Positions 55,099 to 64,000 of a stretch of DNA of 64,000 nt are shown in pieces. The number at the start of each line of letters is the position of its first letter. Position 1 is the stretch's first letter. Source of the DNA: Arthrobacter pigmenti (lineage in GTDB: Bacteria > Actinomycetota > Actinomycetes > Actinomycetales > Micrococcaceae); the NCBI RefSeq assembly GCF_011927905.1, contig NZ_JAATJL010000001.1:2170001-2234000 (forward strand). Reading direction: 5' to 3'. Under the pieces are notes generated by a model. The model worked only from the letters and a program-made list of their open reading frames with translations. It ran no database searches and was not told the origin of the DNA. A program made the translations under genes and the position numbers.

Positions 55099-56676
55099 TC
55101 AGGCGGGTGAGCGGCCAACCGTTACATTGAGGGTCAGCGCTTCACTGCCGCGCAGCAGTTCCACCTGGGTTGATTCTCCCTCGGCAAGCATGCGCACCGC
55201 GGCGGTAAGGGCCTGCGGGTCCTCGATCCCCAGTTCACCTACCTTGGTGATGACATCACCCTCCTGCAGTCCTGCAACTTGGGCCGGGCTGTCCGGTTCC
55301 ACTGACTGCACCTCGGCCCCGACTGAGAACGTACTCGCGCCTTCGGCATTGCCTGAGGCAGCTGGCCCCACACTGACTCCGAGGAAGCCGTGCGTAGCCT
55401 CGCCGCTAGCGATGATCTCCTCAGCGACACGTTGCGCGTAGTTGATCGGGATGGAGAATCCGACGCCGATGTTGCCTGCGCTCTCGCCTGATCCTGCAGA
55501 GGCGATCGCGACATTCACGCCGATGATCTGCCCTTGGGAGTCAACGAGCGCCCCACCCGAATTGCCCTGATTGATTGCGGCGTCCGTCTGAATGACATTC
55601 AGGTAGATCGAGCCCTGGGTCCCCTGCTGCGGAGCCTCGGAGCCATCCGGCGGCAGGAAGTTGAATCCGTCTCCGGGAGCCTGTTCGGGCTCATCGGCCT
55701 GCTGTTCGGGCACAGCTGAGGACTGCACGCTGATGGTCCGGTTGAGTGTGGAGATGATTCCGTCCGTAACGGTGCCGCTGAGCCCCAGCGGCGCACCAAT
55801 CGCGATAGCGACGTCACCGACATTCAGCTCGGAGGAATCCGCCAGGGTTGCGGGTTGCAGGTCTGGTGCGTCGATCTTGATCACGGCCAGGTCGGAGAGT
55901 GGATCGGTACCCACCACCTCAGCCTGGAATACCCGGCCGTCGTTGGTCCTCACTTCGACCGCCGGGTCGGCCACCTGCCCGCCGAGGGTCACCACGTGGG
56001 TGTTGGTCAGGATATGGCCCTCAGCGTCGAGAATTATTCCCGAACCGGAACCACCGGACTGCCCACCGCTCACTGAGATGGTGACCACGCTGGGTGAAGC
56101 CTTCGCGGCCGCGCCCGTGATCTCATTTACGCTTCCGGTGTCGTTGACAACAACGGACTGCGGCTGTGCGGTCCCGGTGTTCCCGACACCATTACCTGTA
56201 TCCAGCAGCGCGTCGGTCCCAGCCACCACTGACCCGCCCAGTAGGCCGGCAACCAGCATTCCGGTAACGAAGGTCCCGGCGCCGACACGCTTCTTCTCCC
56301 GGCGCTTGTACACGGGGGTCTCGGGTTGGGCGTAGGCGTCATACCCGAACGAAGCGCCGTAGGACTGCTGCTCCGCGGGCGTTGCGTGGGCAGTGGGGTA
56401 CGCCTGAGTTTCGTGCTGTTCTGGCGTACCCCGCTGCTGCGCGTGGACGCCGTCGCTGGCATCGGTTGTGTCCGCTGGTGCTCCCTCGGCGGGGAGGTCC
56501 GCCGGTGCGCCTTCGGCGGGGCGGTCCGCTGGTGTGCTTTCAGTGGGCGATCCTGCTGCCGCATGTTCGGCGGCCTGCCGTTCTTCTTCAGCTCGTTCCT
56601 CGGCCGCGCGCTGCGTCGGCGGGTTCTGCGGGCGGGGAGGAAGCGGTCCGTTATAGCCGGCGTTGTTCTCGGTCAT
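55099..56676 (-). CDS. htrA: HtrA/DegP-type membrane serine protease with PDZ domain
   Basis: A 525-residue quality-control protease. A long disordered cytoplasmic part (about 1-130) carries three near-copies of PAEGAPAD. A membrane helix (TFVTGMLVAGLLGGSVVAGT) lies near 142-161. A trypsin-like domain follows with the triad His in GHILTNTHVV, Asp in DPLSDLAVIKID and Ser in INQGNSGGALVDS, and a carboxyl PDZ domain has VEPDSPAQVAGLQEGDVI. I chose the ATG at 56676 because AGGA lies 6 nt upstream. A GTG five codons earlier lacks a ribosome site. Confidence 0.93.
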   Translation of the reverse strand: MTENNAGYNGPLPPRPQNPPTQRAAEERAEEERQAAEHAAAGSPTESTPADRPAEGAPADLPAEGAPADTTDASDGVHAQQRGTPEQHETQAYPTAHATPAEQQSYGASFGYDAYAQPETPVYKRREKKRVGAGTFVTGMLVAGLLGGSVVAGTDALLDTGNGVGNTGTAQPQSVVVNDTGSVNEITGAAAKASPSVVTISVSGGQSGGSGSGIILDAEGHILTNTHVVTLGGQVADPAVEVRTNDGRVFQAEVVGTDPLSDLAVIKIDAPDLQPATLADSSELNVGDVAIAIGAPLGLSGTVTDGIISTLNRTISVQSSAVPEQQADEPEQAPGDGFNFLPPDGSEAPQQGTQGSIYLNVIQTDAAINQGNSGGALVDSQGQIIGVNVAIASAGSGESAGNIGVGFSIPINYAQRVAEEIIASGEATHGFLGVSVGPAASGNAEGASTFSVGAEVQSVEPDSPAQVAGLQEGDVITKVGELGIEDPQALTAAVRMLAEGESTQVELLRGSEALTLNVTVGRSPA

Positions 56677-56973
56677 CGGTTGTCCTTTCACTGATGCTCC
56701 CTGAAACTATGCCAAGCCAAACTGGAGTCTCGGCCAACGTTCCCTGTATGCCTGCTGTGAACAAGCCGAACGCCGGAGCACGTCCATTCATTGTGTCCCA
56801 TTCACCCGGCCCGTAAAATGCGAACCGGTTTCGCTGGAGGCATACCCGATTCGGTGGACGGCCTACTGGGAGGGCCATAGAATCGCAGTGAGGCGAAGCG
56901 GGGGATGTAGCCTGGATGCACCGTGCTTCGCCGGTTCCCGGAGCGCCCGGCGGACACTCCTGAAGGGTCGTGA
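56677..56973. promoter_or_regulatory. Divergent promoter region between htrA and the TPM gene
   Basis: A 297-nt gap without a supported gene. TAGAAT at 56878-56883 could be a -10 element for the plus strand. An 8-bp inverted repeat GGCGAAGC (56892-56899) and GCTTCGCC (56925-56932) with a 25-nt spacer follows, and could form a leader stem-loop or an operator. No small open frame here looks coding. Confidence 0.4.
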
Positions 56974-59094
56974 ATGAAGTCGAGCACCACACGTATCTCA
57001 TCCGCTGCGGGTCTCGGGGCCCTTCTCATGATGAGTCCGCTGGCGGTGCCGGCTGCGTATGCAGTCGATCCCGTGGACTTCAACTCCGACACCGTCATTG
57101 ATCAGGCAGACGTCCTCGACGACAGCGAGCAGCAGCAGGTTGAGCAGGCCATCGCCGAGTTGGAGAGCCAGCACGGCTACACGCTGCACGTCGCGTATGT
57201 GGACTCATTCACAAATCCTTCCGACGGTGAAGCGTGGGCGCAGCAGGCCGCCGTGACCAGCGACTTAGGGCCACGCGACGCGATCATGGTAGTCGGATTC
57301 GAGCAGGAGCAGGCAGGGCTGATCGGGTCCGGTTCAACGCCCATAGGCGAACGTGACGAAGAGATTTATGGGTCGGTGATCGCCCCCGAGATTCAGGCGG
57401 GTAACTGGGACGGCGCGGCCATCGCCGCAACCACCGGAATTGCAGAAGTGCTCGACGGCGGTACCGTCGGATCAGCGGGCAACACGAACGACGACGGAGG
57501 CGGAGTGGGCGCTATTCTCTTCATAGGTGCATTACTGGTACTCGCCGGAATGGGCGGTTACTTCTACCTCCGTTCCAAGACCCGGAAGCAGAACAACAAC
57601 CAGCAACTGCAACAGCGGCCCGCCGAGATGGACTTCGGTCCCGGGCGTGATGCCAACGGAGAGGTACTCGACCCCCTCGCATCCGTTAGTGTCGAGGACC
57701 TGCGAAAGCGGGCAGGAAGCCTTTTGATCGCTGCCGACGACGCCATCAAGTCCAGCGAACAGGAACTCGGATTCGCCCAGGCCCAGTACGGCGACGATTC
57801 GGTGAAACCCTTCGCCGAAGACATCGCAGCCGCAAAAGCCCACATGAGCGAATCCTTCAAGCTCCAGCAGCAACTCGACGACCACATCCCCGACACCGAA
57901 GAGGATCAACGCAAGTGGCTCGGCGACATCATTCGCCGATGCGAGTCAGTGAATGCAAGCCTCCAGGAACACAAGACCGATTTCGATGCCCTCCGTAAAC
58001 TCGAACGCAATGCCCCGCAAGCTCTCCGAGACGCCCAGAACGCGGCCAGCGACGTCAGTGCGCGCGTAGCGGCCGCCGAGGCCGCGCTGAGGCAACTGCA
58101 GGACCGCTACGCTCCTTCAGCAACCGCCCAGGTGGAGGACAACGTCGACCAGGCTCGTGACCGGCTGCAGTTCGTCGACAACGCAGCGTCCAAGGCCCAG
58201 GAGCACCTCTCTGAAGGCAACACCAGCGCCGCCGTCGTCGCCGTCCGGGCTACGGAGGAAGGCGTGCATCAGACAAAGGTCCTGCTGGAAGCGATCGATC
58301 GCCGCGCCGCGGAGCTCTCCGATGCCGAGCGCGAAATGGAACAGGCGGTCTCCGATACCGCGCAGGATCTCGCCCAGGCCCAGGCAATGGTTTCCGCAGG
58401 ATCCAACCCGGAGCTTGCAGGACCGGCGGCAGGAACCGCCGCTGCACTCGATGGCGTGAAACGGGAGATCGCGTCCGGAAAGATCGACCCAGTTGCTCTA
58501 CTGCAGCGAGTCGAGTCCGCACACAATCAGCTCGACGCGGCGCTGGGCGGCGTACGGGACCAGGCTGACCAGACCCGTCGTGCACGCGAAAGCCTGCAGC
58601 ACACCATCATGGCGGCCCAATCACGGATTTCAGGAACCGCTGACTACATCCGTGCCCGCCGCGGCGGCGTGGGCAGTGAGGCAAGGACCCGGCTGGCCGA
58701 AGCGGAACGAAACCTCGACTACGCACTCCAGATCCAAACCGATGATCCCGTCACTGCGCTCTCCCACGCGCAACAGGCACTTGCACTCGCCGAACAGGCC
58801 GGCCAAATTGCTCAGCAGGACGTGGAGGGATTTGGGGGCCGCATGGGCGGCTTCGGTGGCGGCGGCATGTTCGGCGGCGGAGGAAACGGGATGGGCGGGG
58901 CGCTGCTCGGAGGCATCCTGATCGGGTCCATCCTCAACGGTGGAGGCCACGGCGGCGGATTCTTCGGCGGAGGCGGAGGGGACTTCGGCGGAGGCGGCGG
59001 CGACGGCGGGATGTTCGGCGGCGGCGGATTCGGCGGATTCGACGCCGGCGGCGGAGGCTTCGGCGACTTCGGCGGTGGTTTCGGTGATTTCTAG
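56974..59094 (+). CDS. Exported TPM-domain membrane protein with coiled coils and glycine-rich tail
   Basis: A 706-residue protein. It has a signal peptide (about 1-30, ending PAAYA) and a TPM domain (about 40-165) with DQADVLDDSEQQQVEQAIAE and LHVAYVDSFTNPS. One membrane helix lies near 178-196. A long alanine/glutamine-rich helical cytoplasmic part (about 235-620) is likely coiled coil. The last roughly 80 residues are almost all G, F, M and D (GGGFGDFGGGFGDF at the end). TPM domains are also linked to photosystem repair and phosphatase-like functions elsewhere, but the role here is unknown. It is followed 49 nt later by pspA. Confidence 0.85.
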   Translation: MKSSTTRISSAAGLGALLMMSPLAVPAAYAVDPVDFNSDTVIDQADVLDDSEQQQVEQAIAELESQHGYTLHVAYVDSFTNPSDGEAWAQQAAVTSDLGPRDAIMVVGFEQEQAGLIGSGSTPIGERDEEIYGSVIAPEIQAGNWDGAAIAATTGIAEVLDGGTVGSAGNTNDDGGGVGAILFIGALLVLAGMGGYFYLRSKTRKQNNNQQLQQRPAEMDFGPGRDANGEVLDPLASVSVEDLRKRAGSLLIAADDAIKSSEQELGFAQAQYGDDSVKPFAEDIAAAKAHMSESFKLQQQLDDHIPDTEEDQRKWLGDIIRRCESVNASLQEHKTDFDALRKLERNAPQALRDAQNAASDVSARVAAAEAALRQLQDRYAPSATAQVEDNVDQARDRLQFVDNAASKAQEHLSEGNTSAAVVAVRATEEGVHQTKVLLEAIDRRAAELSDAEREMEQAVSDTAQDLAQAQAMVSAGSNPELAGPAAGTAAALDGVKREIASGKIDPVALLQRVESAHNQLDAALGGVRDQADQTRRARESLQHTIMAAQSRISGTADYIRARRGGVGSEARTRLAEAERNLDYALQIQTDDPVTALSHAQQALALAEQAGQIAQQDVEGFGGRMGGFGGGGMFGGGGNGMGGALLGGILIGSILNGGGHGGGFFGGGGGDFGGGGGDGGMFGGGGFGGFDAGGGGFGDFGGGFGDF

Positions 59095-59143
59095 GCGAGC
59101 CCAACAAGGCAGTGAAATACTCAGGCAGATCGAAAGGTAACCC

Positions 59144-59911
59144 ATGGTAAAGCAATCAATTTTCGGACGTATGGCAACTCTTGCGAAGGCGAACATCAAC
59201 GCCCTTCTGGATCAGGCGGAGGACCCGCAAAAGATGCTGGACCAAATGGTGCGCGATTACGCAAACAGCATCGCCGAAGCGGAAAGCGCGGTGGCCCAGA
59301 CCATCGGGAACCTGCGCATGCTCCAGGAGGATTACAACGAGGATCGCGAGAACTCGCAGAACTGGGGCAACAAAGCGCTCGCGGCGTCCAAGAAGGCGGA
59401 CGAGTACCGTGCTTCCGGAGATACCGCTGACGCAGAGAAGTTCGACAACCTGGCCAAGGTAGCCATCCAGCGACAGATCACCGCTGAGAATGAGGCAAAG
59501 GGCGCCGAACCGACCATCGCGTCGCAGACGGAGATCGTCGAGAAGCTCAAGACTGGCCTGAACCAGATGAAGGGCAAGCTCAACGAGCTCACCAGCAAGC
59601 GCGATGAGCTCATCGCCCGATCCCGCACCGCCGCCGCGCAGCAGCAGGTACATGACGCCATGAAGAGCATCGACTTCATGGATCCCACCAGCGAAGTTGG
59701 CCGCTTCGAGGAGAAGATCAGGCGCGAGGAGGCCCGCGTGCTCGGCCAGTCCGAGCTGGCGAATTCAAGCCTCGACGCTCAGTTCGAGAGCCTCGAGGAT
59801 CTCGGGGAGCAGACCGAGATCGAAGCTCGCCTTGCAGCGCTGAAGTCAGGCAGTTCCGGCAGCAGTACACCCACCGCGATCGAACAAGGCGAGGAAACAC
59901 CCAAGTACTAA
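59144..59911 (+). CDS. pspA: PspA/IM30 family membrane-protection protein
   Basis: A 255-residue helical protein of the PspA/Vipp1 (ESCRT-III-related) family, which coats and stabilises stressed membranes. Landmarks are the amphipathic amino helix SIFGRMATLAKANINALLDQ, then AEDPQKMLDQMVRDYANSIA, and long heptad-rich helices to about 230. The carboxyl tail is short and flexible. It is preceded by GAAAGG. In the same transcript as the TPM membrane protein it may be recruited by it; this is inference. Confidence 0.93.
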   Translation: MVKQSIFGRMATLAKANINALLDQAEDPQKMLDQMVRDYANSIAEAESAVAQTIGNLRMLQEDYNEDRENSQNWGNKALAASKKADEYRASGDTADAEKFDNLAKVAIQRQITAENEAKGAEPTIASQTEIVEKLKTGLNQMKGKLNELTSKRDELIARSRTAAAQQQVHDAMKSIDFMDPTSEVGRFEEKIRREEARVLGQSELANSSLDAQFESLEDLGEQTEIEARLAALKSGSSGSSTPTAIEQGEETPKY

Positions 59912-59924
59912 CCCACTTCCTCAC

Positions 59925-59970
59925 GGACGACGGCGGCTCCCGACGGGCCGTCGTCGTCCTTTGTTGTTTC
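59925..59970 (+). terminator. Rho-independent terminator of the TPM-pspA operon
   Basis: A 13-bp stem with one G-U pair (59925-59937 with 59947-59959) is followed directly by a T-rich run (TTTGTTGTTT). It lies 14 nt after the pspA stop. Confidence 0.85.
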
Positions 59971-60070
59971 TAGGACGCCCGGCGCATGATGCCTCGACGG
60001 GTAGCGCTTACCTGGGTCCCACACCTCCCAGACGCTCGGCGTCACACCTCGCCGGGTACGCTTAGGCGCT

Positions 60071-61459
60071 ATGGCGTTGACTATGGTGTGGCTCCGGGAT
60101 GACCTACGTGTTGCAGACAATCCGGCGCTGCTCGCGGCCGCGGAGCGCGGAGACGTTGTGGTCTGCTATCTCCTGGATGAAGAGAGCGAAGGACTGAGAC
60201 CCCTCGGTGGAGCGTCCCGCTGGTGGCTGCATCATTCACTTTCCTCGTTGGGCGATTCACTCGAAGCCCTCGGTATTCCACTCGTGTTACGTGCGGGCAG
60301 GTCCGAAGACGTCATCGAGCAACTTGTTCAGGAGTCAGGCGCAGATGCCGTTTTCTGGAACCGCCGTTATGGCTACGCCGAGCGCACCATTGACGCAGGG
60401 ATCAAAGCGTCCTTGACCGAAGCAGGAGTGGAAGTCCACAGCTTCCAGGCGAATCTGCTCCACGAGCCCTGGACGATCGTTACGGGTAGCGGCCAGCCCT
60501 ACAGGGTTTTCACGCCCTTCTGGAACGCCTGCAGGAGCGCTTCCGAGCCGCGACCACCACTTCCCGCACCACACATTCTAGGAGGTCCGCAGCTCACATC
60601 TGAAAGCTTTAAAGAGTGGGGCTTCTTGCCCACGAAACCGGACTGGGCCGGTGGGCTACGTGAAGCGTGGACTCCCGGGGAACCTACCGGTCAACGACTC
60701 CTTGCTGAATTCCTCGACGGCACCATCAGCGGTTACGCCGACGCCCGCGAGCTGCCGAACGTCGAAGGAACCAGCCGGTTGTCCCCACATCTGAGATTCG
60801 GTGAAGTCAGCCCGTTTCAGGTGTGGCACTCAGCCGAGCACAGCCGAAATCCGGCCATTTCCCGCGATGTCACAGTGTTCGGCAACGAGATAGGCTGGCG
60901 CGAATTCTGCTGGCAATTGCAGTACCACAATCCAAATCTGGCGACCGAGAACTACCGGCCACAGTTCAACGCCTTCCCGTGGCATGAACCCGCCCCTGAG
61001 GAATTGGACGCCTGGCGTTACGGTCGGACGGGGTATCCCCTGATTGACGCCGGCATGCGTCAGCTCTGGCACACCGGCTGGATGCATAACCGGGTGCGCA
61101 TGGCGGTTGCGTCTTTCCTCGTCAAGAACATGATGGTGGACTGGCGAATCGGTGAACAATGGTTCTGGGACACCCTCGTTGACGCCGATCCGGCAAATAA
61201 CGCCGCCAATTGGCAATGGGTAGCCGGCTCGGGCGCAGACGCCGCACCGTACTTCCGCATCTTCAACCCGGTTACCCAGAGCAAGAAGTTCGACGCCGAC
61301 GGCGGTTACCTCCGCAGGTGGGTACCTGAGCTACGCGCCGCCGAGAACGTGCACGAGCCCTGGAAGGGCGACGCGGACGGCTACCCCGCTCGCCTGGTCG
61401 ACCTGAAGGAGTCCCGTGCACAGGCCCTCACGGCTTACCGTGAGCTGCGTTCCCGTTAG
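60071..61459 (+). CDS. phrB: Deoxyribodipyrimidine photolyase (class I)
   Basis: A light-driven flavoenzyme repairing cyclobutane pyrimidine dimers. A 462-residue protein of normal length. The amino antenna-cofactor domain starts ALTMVWLRDDLRVADNPALL. The FAD domain has GTSRLSPHLRFGEVSPFQVW near 238-257, GYPLIDAGMRQLWHTGWMHN near 320-339, and WDTLVDADPANNAANWQWVA near 372-391. These are the class I signatures. The 3' end overlaps the convergent DUF6328 gene by 32 nt. Confidence 0.93.
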   Translation: MALTMVWLRDDLRVADNPALLAAAERGDVVVCYLLDEESEGLRPLGGASRWWLHHSLSSLGDSLEALGIPLVLRAGRSEDVIEQLVQESGADAVFWNRRYGYAERTIDAGIKASLTEAGVEVHSFQANLLHEPWTIVTGSGQPYRVFTPFWNACRSASEPRPPLPAPHILGGPQLTSESFKEWGFLPTKPDWAGGLREAWTPGEPTGQRLLAEFLDGTISGYADARELPNVEGTSRLSPHLRFGEVSPFQVWHSAEHSRNPAISRDVTVFGNEIGWREFCWQLQYHNPNLATENYRPQFNAFPWHEPAPEELDAWRYGRTGYPLIDAGMRQLWHTGWMHNRVRMAVASFLVKNMMVDWRIGEQWFWDTLVDADPANNAANWQWVAGSGADAAPYFRIFNPVTQSKKFDADGGYLRRWVPELRAAENVHEPWKGDADGYPARLVDLKESRAQALTAYRELRSR

Positions 61460-61952
61460 CCCCGTTCACGGAACGGCGCTTCAGGAACTCGGGAAGCGCC
61501 ACCCACAGTCCTGCAATGAGAACAGCCAAACCGATAGCCGTCAGTGTGCCTGCAGTCCGGTTCAGCACAATGTCGAAAATGAGCCCGGTGATCCCGATCA
61601 GCACGAATGCCACAAGTACCAGAGTGACCCGAAGGATGCGGTCCGCGTTGCGTACCAGAACCGCTTTGATACGAAGCCGGAAGAAGGTGCGGTGCATGAC
61701 CACCGTGCCCAGCAGAAGAGCCGTAATGAGCGCGGAGAGGACAACCAGTATGAGATAGGTGGTCAACTGGAACGAATCGAGTTCACTGAACCGTGACTGA
61801 AACGGGAGGGTAAGAAGGAAACCGGTCAGGATCTGGATGCCGGTCTGGAGAACGCGCAGCTCCTGAAGGAGTTCCAGCCAGTTGCGGTCCACCCTCTGCA
61901 ATGCGGTTTCACCACGCTCATCATCGCCGCCGACGGCACCCTGTTCAATCAT
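61428..61952 (-). CDS. DUF6328-like membrane protein
   Basis: A 174-residue protein. A cytoplasmic start (MIEQGAVGGDDERGETALQR) is followed by the family-like LQELRVLQTGIQILTGFLLT near 30-49 and four hydrophobic helices. I chose the ATG at 61952; the frame is open upstream through the tRNA terminator, which rules out the longer form. Its last 10 codons run inside the end of the photolyase gene on the other strand. The function is unknown. Confidence 0.8.
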   Translation of the reverse strand: MIEQGAVGGDDERGETALQRVDRNWLELLQELRVLQTGIQILTGFLLTLPFQSRFSELDSFQLTTYLILVVLSALITALLLGTVVMHRTFFRLRIKAVLVRNADRILRVTLVLVAFVLIGITGLIFDIVLNRTAGTLTAIGLAVLIAGLWVALPEFLKRRSVNGANGNAAHGKP

Positions 61953-62035
61953 GGATTCAGTGTAGGTGAGGCGGCGCTGCGCAGAGATTACATGGCCACT
62001 TGAAGATTGGCCGGGACGAACATGCCGGAATGCAA

Positions 62036-62067
62036 AAAGTCCCGGAGAGAAACCTCTCCGGGACTTT
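62036..62067 (-). terminator. Rho-independent terminator of tRNA-fMet
   Basis: A perfect 14-bp stem (62036-62049 with 62054-62067) has a 4-nt loop. Read on the minus strand it is followed by a T-run and lies 8 nt after the tRNA 3' end. Confidence 0.92.
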
Positions 62068-62075
62068 CCTTTACG

Positions 62076-62149
62076 TTGCGGGGGCAAGATTTGAACTTGC
62101 GACCTCTGGGTTATGAGCCCAGCGAGCTACCGAACTGCTCCACCCCGCG
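62076..62149 (-). tRNA. Initiator tRNA-fMet (CAT)
   Basis: A 74-nt cloverleaf on the minus strand with arms of normal size and anticodon CAT in loop CTCATAA. The unpaired C1:A72 at the acceptor end and the run of three G-C pairs at the base of the anticodon stem (GGG/CCC) mark it as the initiator rather than elongator methionine tRNA. The T loop is TTCAAAT. CCA is not encoded. It lies 58 nt after the UPF0182 stop, possibly on a read-through transcript, and ends at a strong terminator. Confidence 0.97.
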
Positions 62150-62207
62150 GCGGTGATACCTACGTTACCCGCCGCGGGATGGGATCACAAATCGAGCCCT
62201 TGACGGC

Positions 62208-64000
62208 CTATTCGGTAGGCTCGCCGCCTGCTTCTGAAAGGCGGGTTTCGGCGTCGAGCGCGCGCTGGAGAGCCTGGTCGAGCCGCTCCTGCGCTTCGCC
62301 GTACGCTGCGAAATCGCCTTCAGCCAGCGCTGCCTGCCCCTCCTGGATTGCCGCGTTTGCATCCTCAAGCGCCGCCCGCAGGTCCGCGGCGGGATCGCCC
62401 GTACCTGGATCTGCAGGAGGCGTAGGCTCACCCGTGGGTTCCTCAGTCGGTTCCCCTGTGGGTTCCTCTCCGGCAGGGGGCGCCGCCGGATCATCCGGAG
62501 TTTCGCCGACGTTCTCGCTATCGCCGGTCTCGGCACCCGAATCGCCCTGGAACACCTGATCCAACGCCTCAGCGAGGGTGGGCGCGAAGCCAACCTGTTC
62601 ACCGAAGCTCACGAGTACGCGACGAAGGACAGGGAAAGACGAGTCACCCGAGGACTGGACAAATACCGGCTGCACATAAGCGATGCCGCCACCGATGGGG
62701 AGAGTCAGCAGGTTACCGCTGATCACCTCGGAGGCGCCCTGACGCAGCAGGTTCAGCTCCTGCGAGACGTTGGTATCGGAGTTGAAGAGGTTTGCTGCCT
62801 GGCCCGGACCGACGGCGGAGTCCTCACCGGAGGTATCGAGCAACCGCAAGGTGCCGTACGTCTCGGCCTTCACACCGTCCTCACCGGTCCCGGCATCTCC
62901 ATCGGCAGCCAAAAAGCCGTACAGGATGTTCCGTGCCTGCTGCCCCTCGGGGACAAAGGGAATGAATGGCGTGGTCAGCGAGAAGCTTGCCGATTCCTGC
63001 TCGGGCATCTGGAGCGAGAGGTAGAACGGGGGCTGCTTGACCTCCTGCTCCTCCTCCTCAAGCGTTGGATCAACCGGGACTGTCCACGCCTCGCTGTTGT
63101 TGAAGAATGGCAAGGTTTCGGTCACGTGATACCGGGCCAGCAACTCGCGCTGGACCTTGAAGAGATCCTCCGGGTAACGCACGTGCGCCATCAAATCGGC
63201 CGACATTTCGCTGTACGGCTTCAGGGACGTGGGGTAGACCTTCTGCCACGCCTTGAGGATGGGGTCCTGATCGTCCCAGGCGTAAAGATCCACCGACCCG
63301 TCGTAGGCGTCGACTGTGGCCTTGACGGCATTGCGGATGTAGTTGACCTGCTCAGCGGGCAGTGCGGTGGCAACGCCCTCTGCAGTCAGCGAATCGACGG
63401 TCGCGGATTGAAGCTCCTGCTGCGTCGAATATGGGTACTCAGTGGTGGTGGTGTAACCCTCAATGATCCACTTCACTCGTCCATCAACGATGGCTGGATA
63501 GCTATTGCTGTCGAGTGTCAGATACGGAGCGATCTTCTCGACACGATCAACGGGGTCACGGTCGTAAAGGATCTGCGATTCCGAGTTCACCTGGTCTGAT
63601 AGCAACAGGTCCGTGGACTGGAACTTCAGTGCATACACCAGTCGATTGAAGAAGTTGCCGATCCGCGGCCCGCCATCCCCCTGGAAGGTACTGCGTGCCT
63701 CTTGGGTGGCACCTTCGGTCTCCGGCCGGTCGATCTCCTGCGGCGCTGCACCTTCCGGAGCACCCACGATCGAGTACTCGGGGGACTCATCCCCGAAGTA
63801 GATTCGCGGCTCGTAGGTACTCTCGTCGCCCAGGACACCCGTGGTTGGGATACCAGATTGGATGAATTCAGGCCGTCCATCCGGCTGCACCGTGGACCCA
63901 GCTGCGGCAACTACGCCGTAGCCGTGCGTGTAGAACACGTGCTCGTTGACCCAGCCGTCGGGCACACCCGCCGTGTTGAGTTCACGGACGGCAATGACGG
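62208..64000 (-). CDS. UPF0182 family membrane protein (5' end outside window)
   Basis: Only the carboxyl part is present, about 597 residues. The frame stays open to the window edge (upstream codons read [11 protein letters not shown]), so an internal GTG at 63965 is not the true start. The family motif [19 protein letters not shown] is followed by [20 protein letters not shown] and [19 protein letters not shown]. The missing amino part should hold about seven membrane helices. The end is an acidic/proline-rich repeat ([16 protein letters not shown]) plus a helical tail. The function is unknown. Confidence 0.92.
   Translation of the reverse strand, partial: VIAVRELNTAGVPDGWVNEHVFYTHGYGVVAAAGSTVQPDGRPEFIQSGIPTTGVLGDESTYEPRIYFGDESPEYSIVGAPEGAAPQEIDRPETEGATQEARSTFQGDGGPRIGNFFNRLVYALKFQSTDLLLSDQVNSESQILYDRDPVDRVEKIAPYLTLDSNSYPAIVDGRVKWIIEGYTTTTEYPYSTQQELQSATVDSLTAEGVATALPAEQVNYIRNAVKATVDAYDGSVDLYAWDDQDPILKAWQKVYPTSLKPYSEMSADLMAHVRYPEDLFKVQRELLARYHVTETLPFFNNSEAWTVPVDPTLEEEEQEVKQPPFYLSLQMPEQESASFSLTTPFIPFVPEGQQARNILYGFLAADGDAGTGEDGVKAETYGTLRLLDTSGEDSAVGPGQAANLFNSDTNVSQELNLLRQGASEVISGNLLTLPIGGGIAYVQPVFVQSSGDSSFPVLRRVLVSFGEQVGFAPTLAEALDQVFQGDSGAETGDSENVGETPDDPAAPPAGEEPTGEPTEEPTGEPTPPADPGTGDPAADLRAALEDANAAIQEGQAALAEGDFAAYGEAQERLDQALQRALDAETRLSEAGGEPTE

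Overview
The window is high-GC DNA with very dense coding and many 1-17 nt gene overlaps. The gene content (WhiB1-type regulator, mtrA-mtrB-lpqB, NAD-specific 180-kDa glutamate dehydrogenase, Rv3235-family protein, UPF0182, LpqB, SigK/RskA, GlfT2-like transferase) marks it as chromosome of an actinobacterium. The detailed protein signatures best fit the Micrococcaceae, an Arthrobacter-like organism. This placement is inference from remembered families; no search was run.

Layout. (1) 1-5717, minus: a cell-surface galactan module made of UDP-galactopyranose mutase, a GlfT2-like galactofuranosyltransferase, a Wzm/Wzt-type ABC exporter and a large membrane protein cut by the window edge. (2) 5891-10247: an FHA + FtsK/SpoIIIE (EccC/EssC-like) ATPase with no visible type VII partners, facing a small membrane protein. 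(3) 10485-17139: whiB1, a PdtaS-type sensor kinase and the giant NAD-glutamate dehydrogenase. (4) 17186-21638: a SAF/CpaB-like and TadZ/CpaE-like pair with a divergent excisionase-type HTH protein, then a hypothetical protein, a LysM protein and an Rv3235-family protein. (5) 21675-31726, minus: secA, a YcaQ/AlkX-like glycosylase, hpf, comF, lpqB, mtrB, mtrA. (6) 31970-39160, plus: a tightly coupled membrane/AAA operon (membrane protein, DUF4129, DUF4350, MoxR, DUF58), then a phosphotransferase-fold protein and a DUF4166 protein. (7) 39164-42931, minus: a MetE-C-like protein, chorismate mutase, mnmA and cysteine desulfurase. (8) 43076-48165: FolP2-like and RibD-C-like pair, lipoprotein, lipid kinase, pentapeptide protein, J-domain protein. 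(9) 48175-51186, plus: trmL, a methyltransferase, sigK and rskA. (10) 51263-52399: an intact IS630 element. (11) 52397-56676, minus: PIG-L deacetylase, etfA, etfB, HtrA protease. (12) 56974-62075: TPM protein, pspA, photolyase, DUF6328 protein. (13) initiator tRNA-fMet and a UPF0182 gene running off the right edge.

How parts work together. Glf makes UDP-galactofuranose, the GlfT2-like enzyme polymerises it and the ABC pair would export the lipid-linked polymer. MtrA/MtrB/LpqB form an envelope-sensing circuit. Cysteine desulfurase supplies sulfur to MnmA for tRNA 2-thiouridine. EtfAB carries electrons from acyl-CoA-type dehydrogenases. RskA restrains SigK, and a SigK-like promoter motif precedes sigK.

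The most notable points are an IS630 insertion inside a TAG stop codon that the element regenerates, a MetE-like protein lacking the expected zinc ligands, a FolP2-like/RibD-like gene pair, an orphan EccC-like ATPase, an orphan CpaB/TadZ-like pair with an altered P-loop, a twin palindromic operator candidate at 47142-47179, and a perfect 16-bp hairpin between divergent genes at 42988-43023. No CRISPR array, prophage or clear defence island was seen, and I found no system I could confidently call undescribed.
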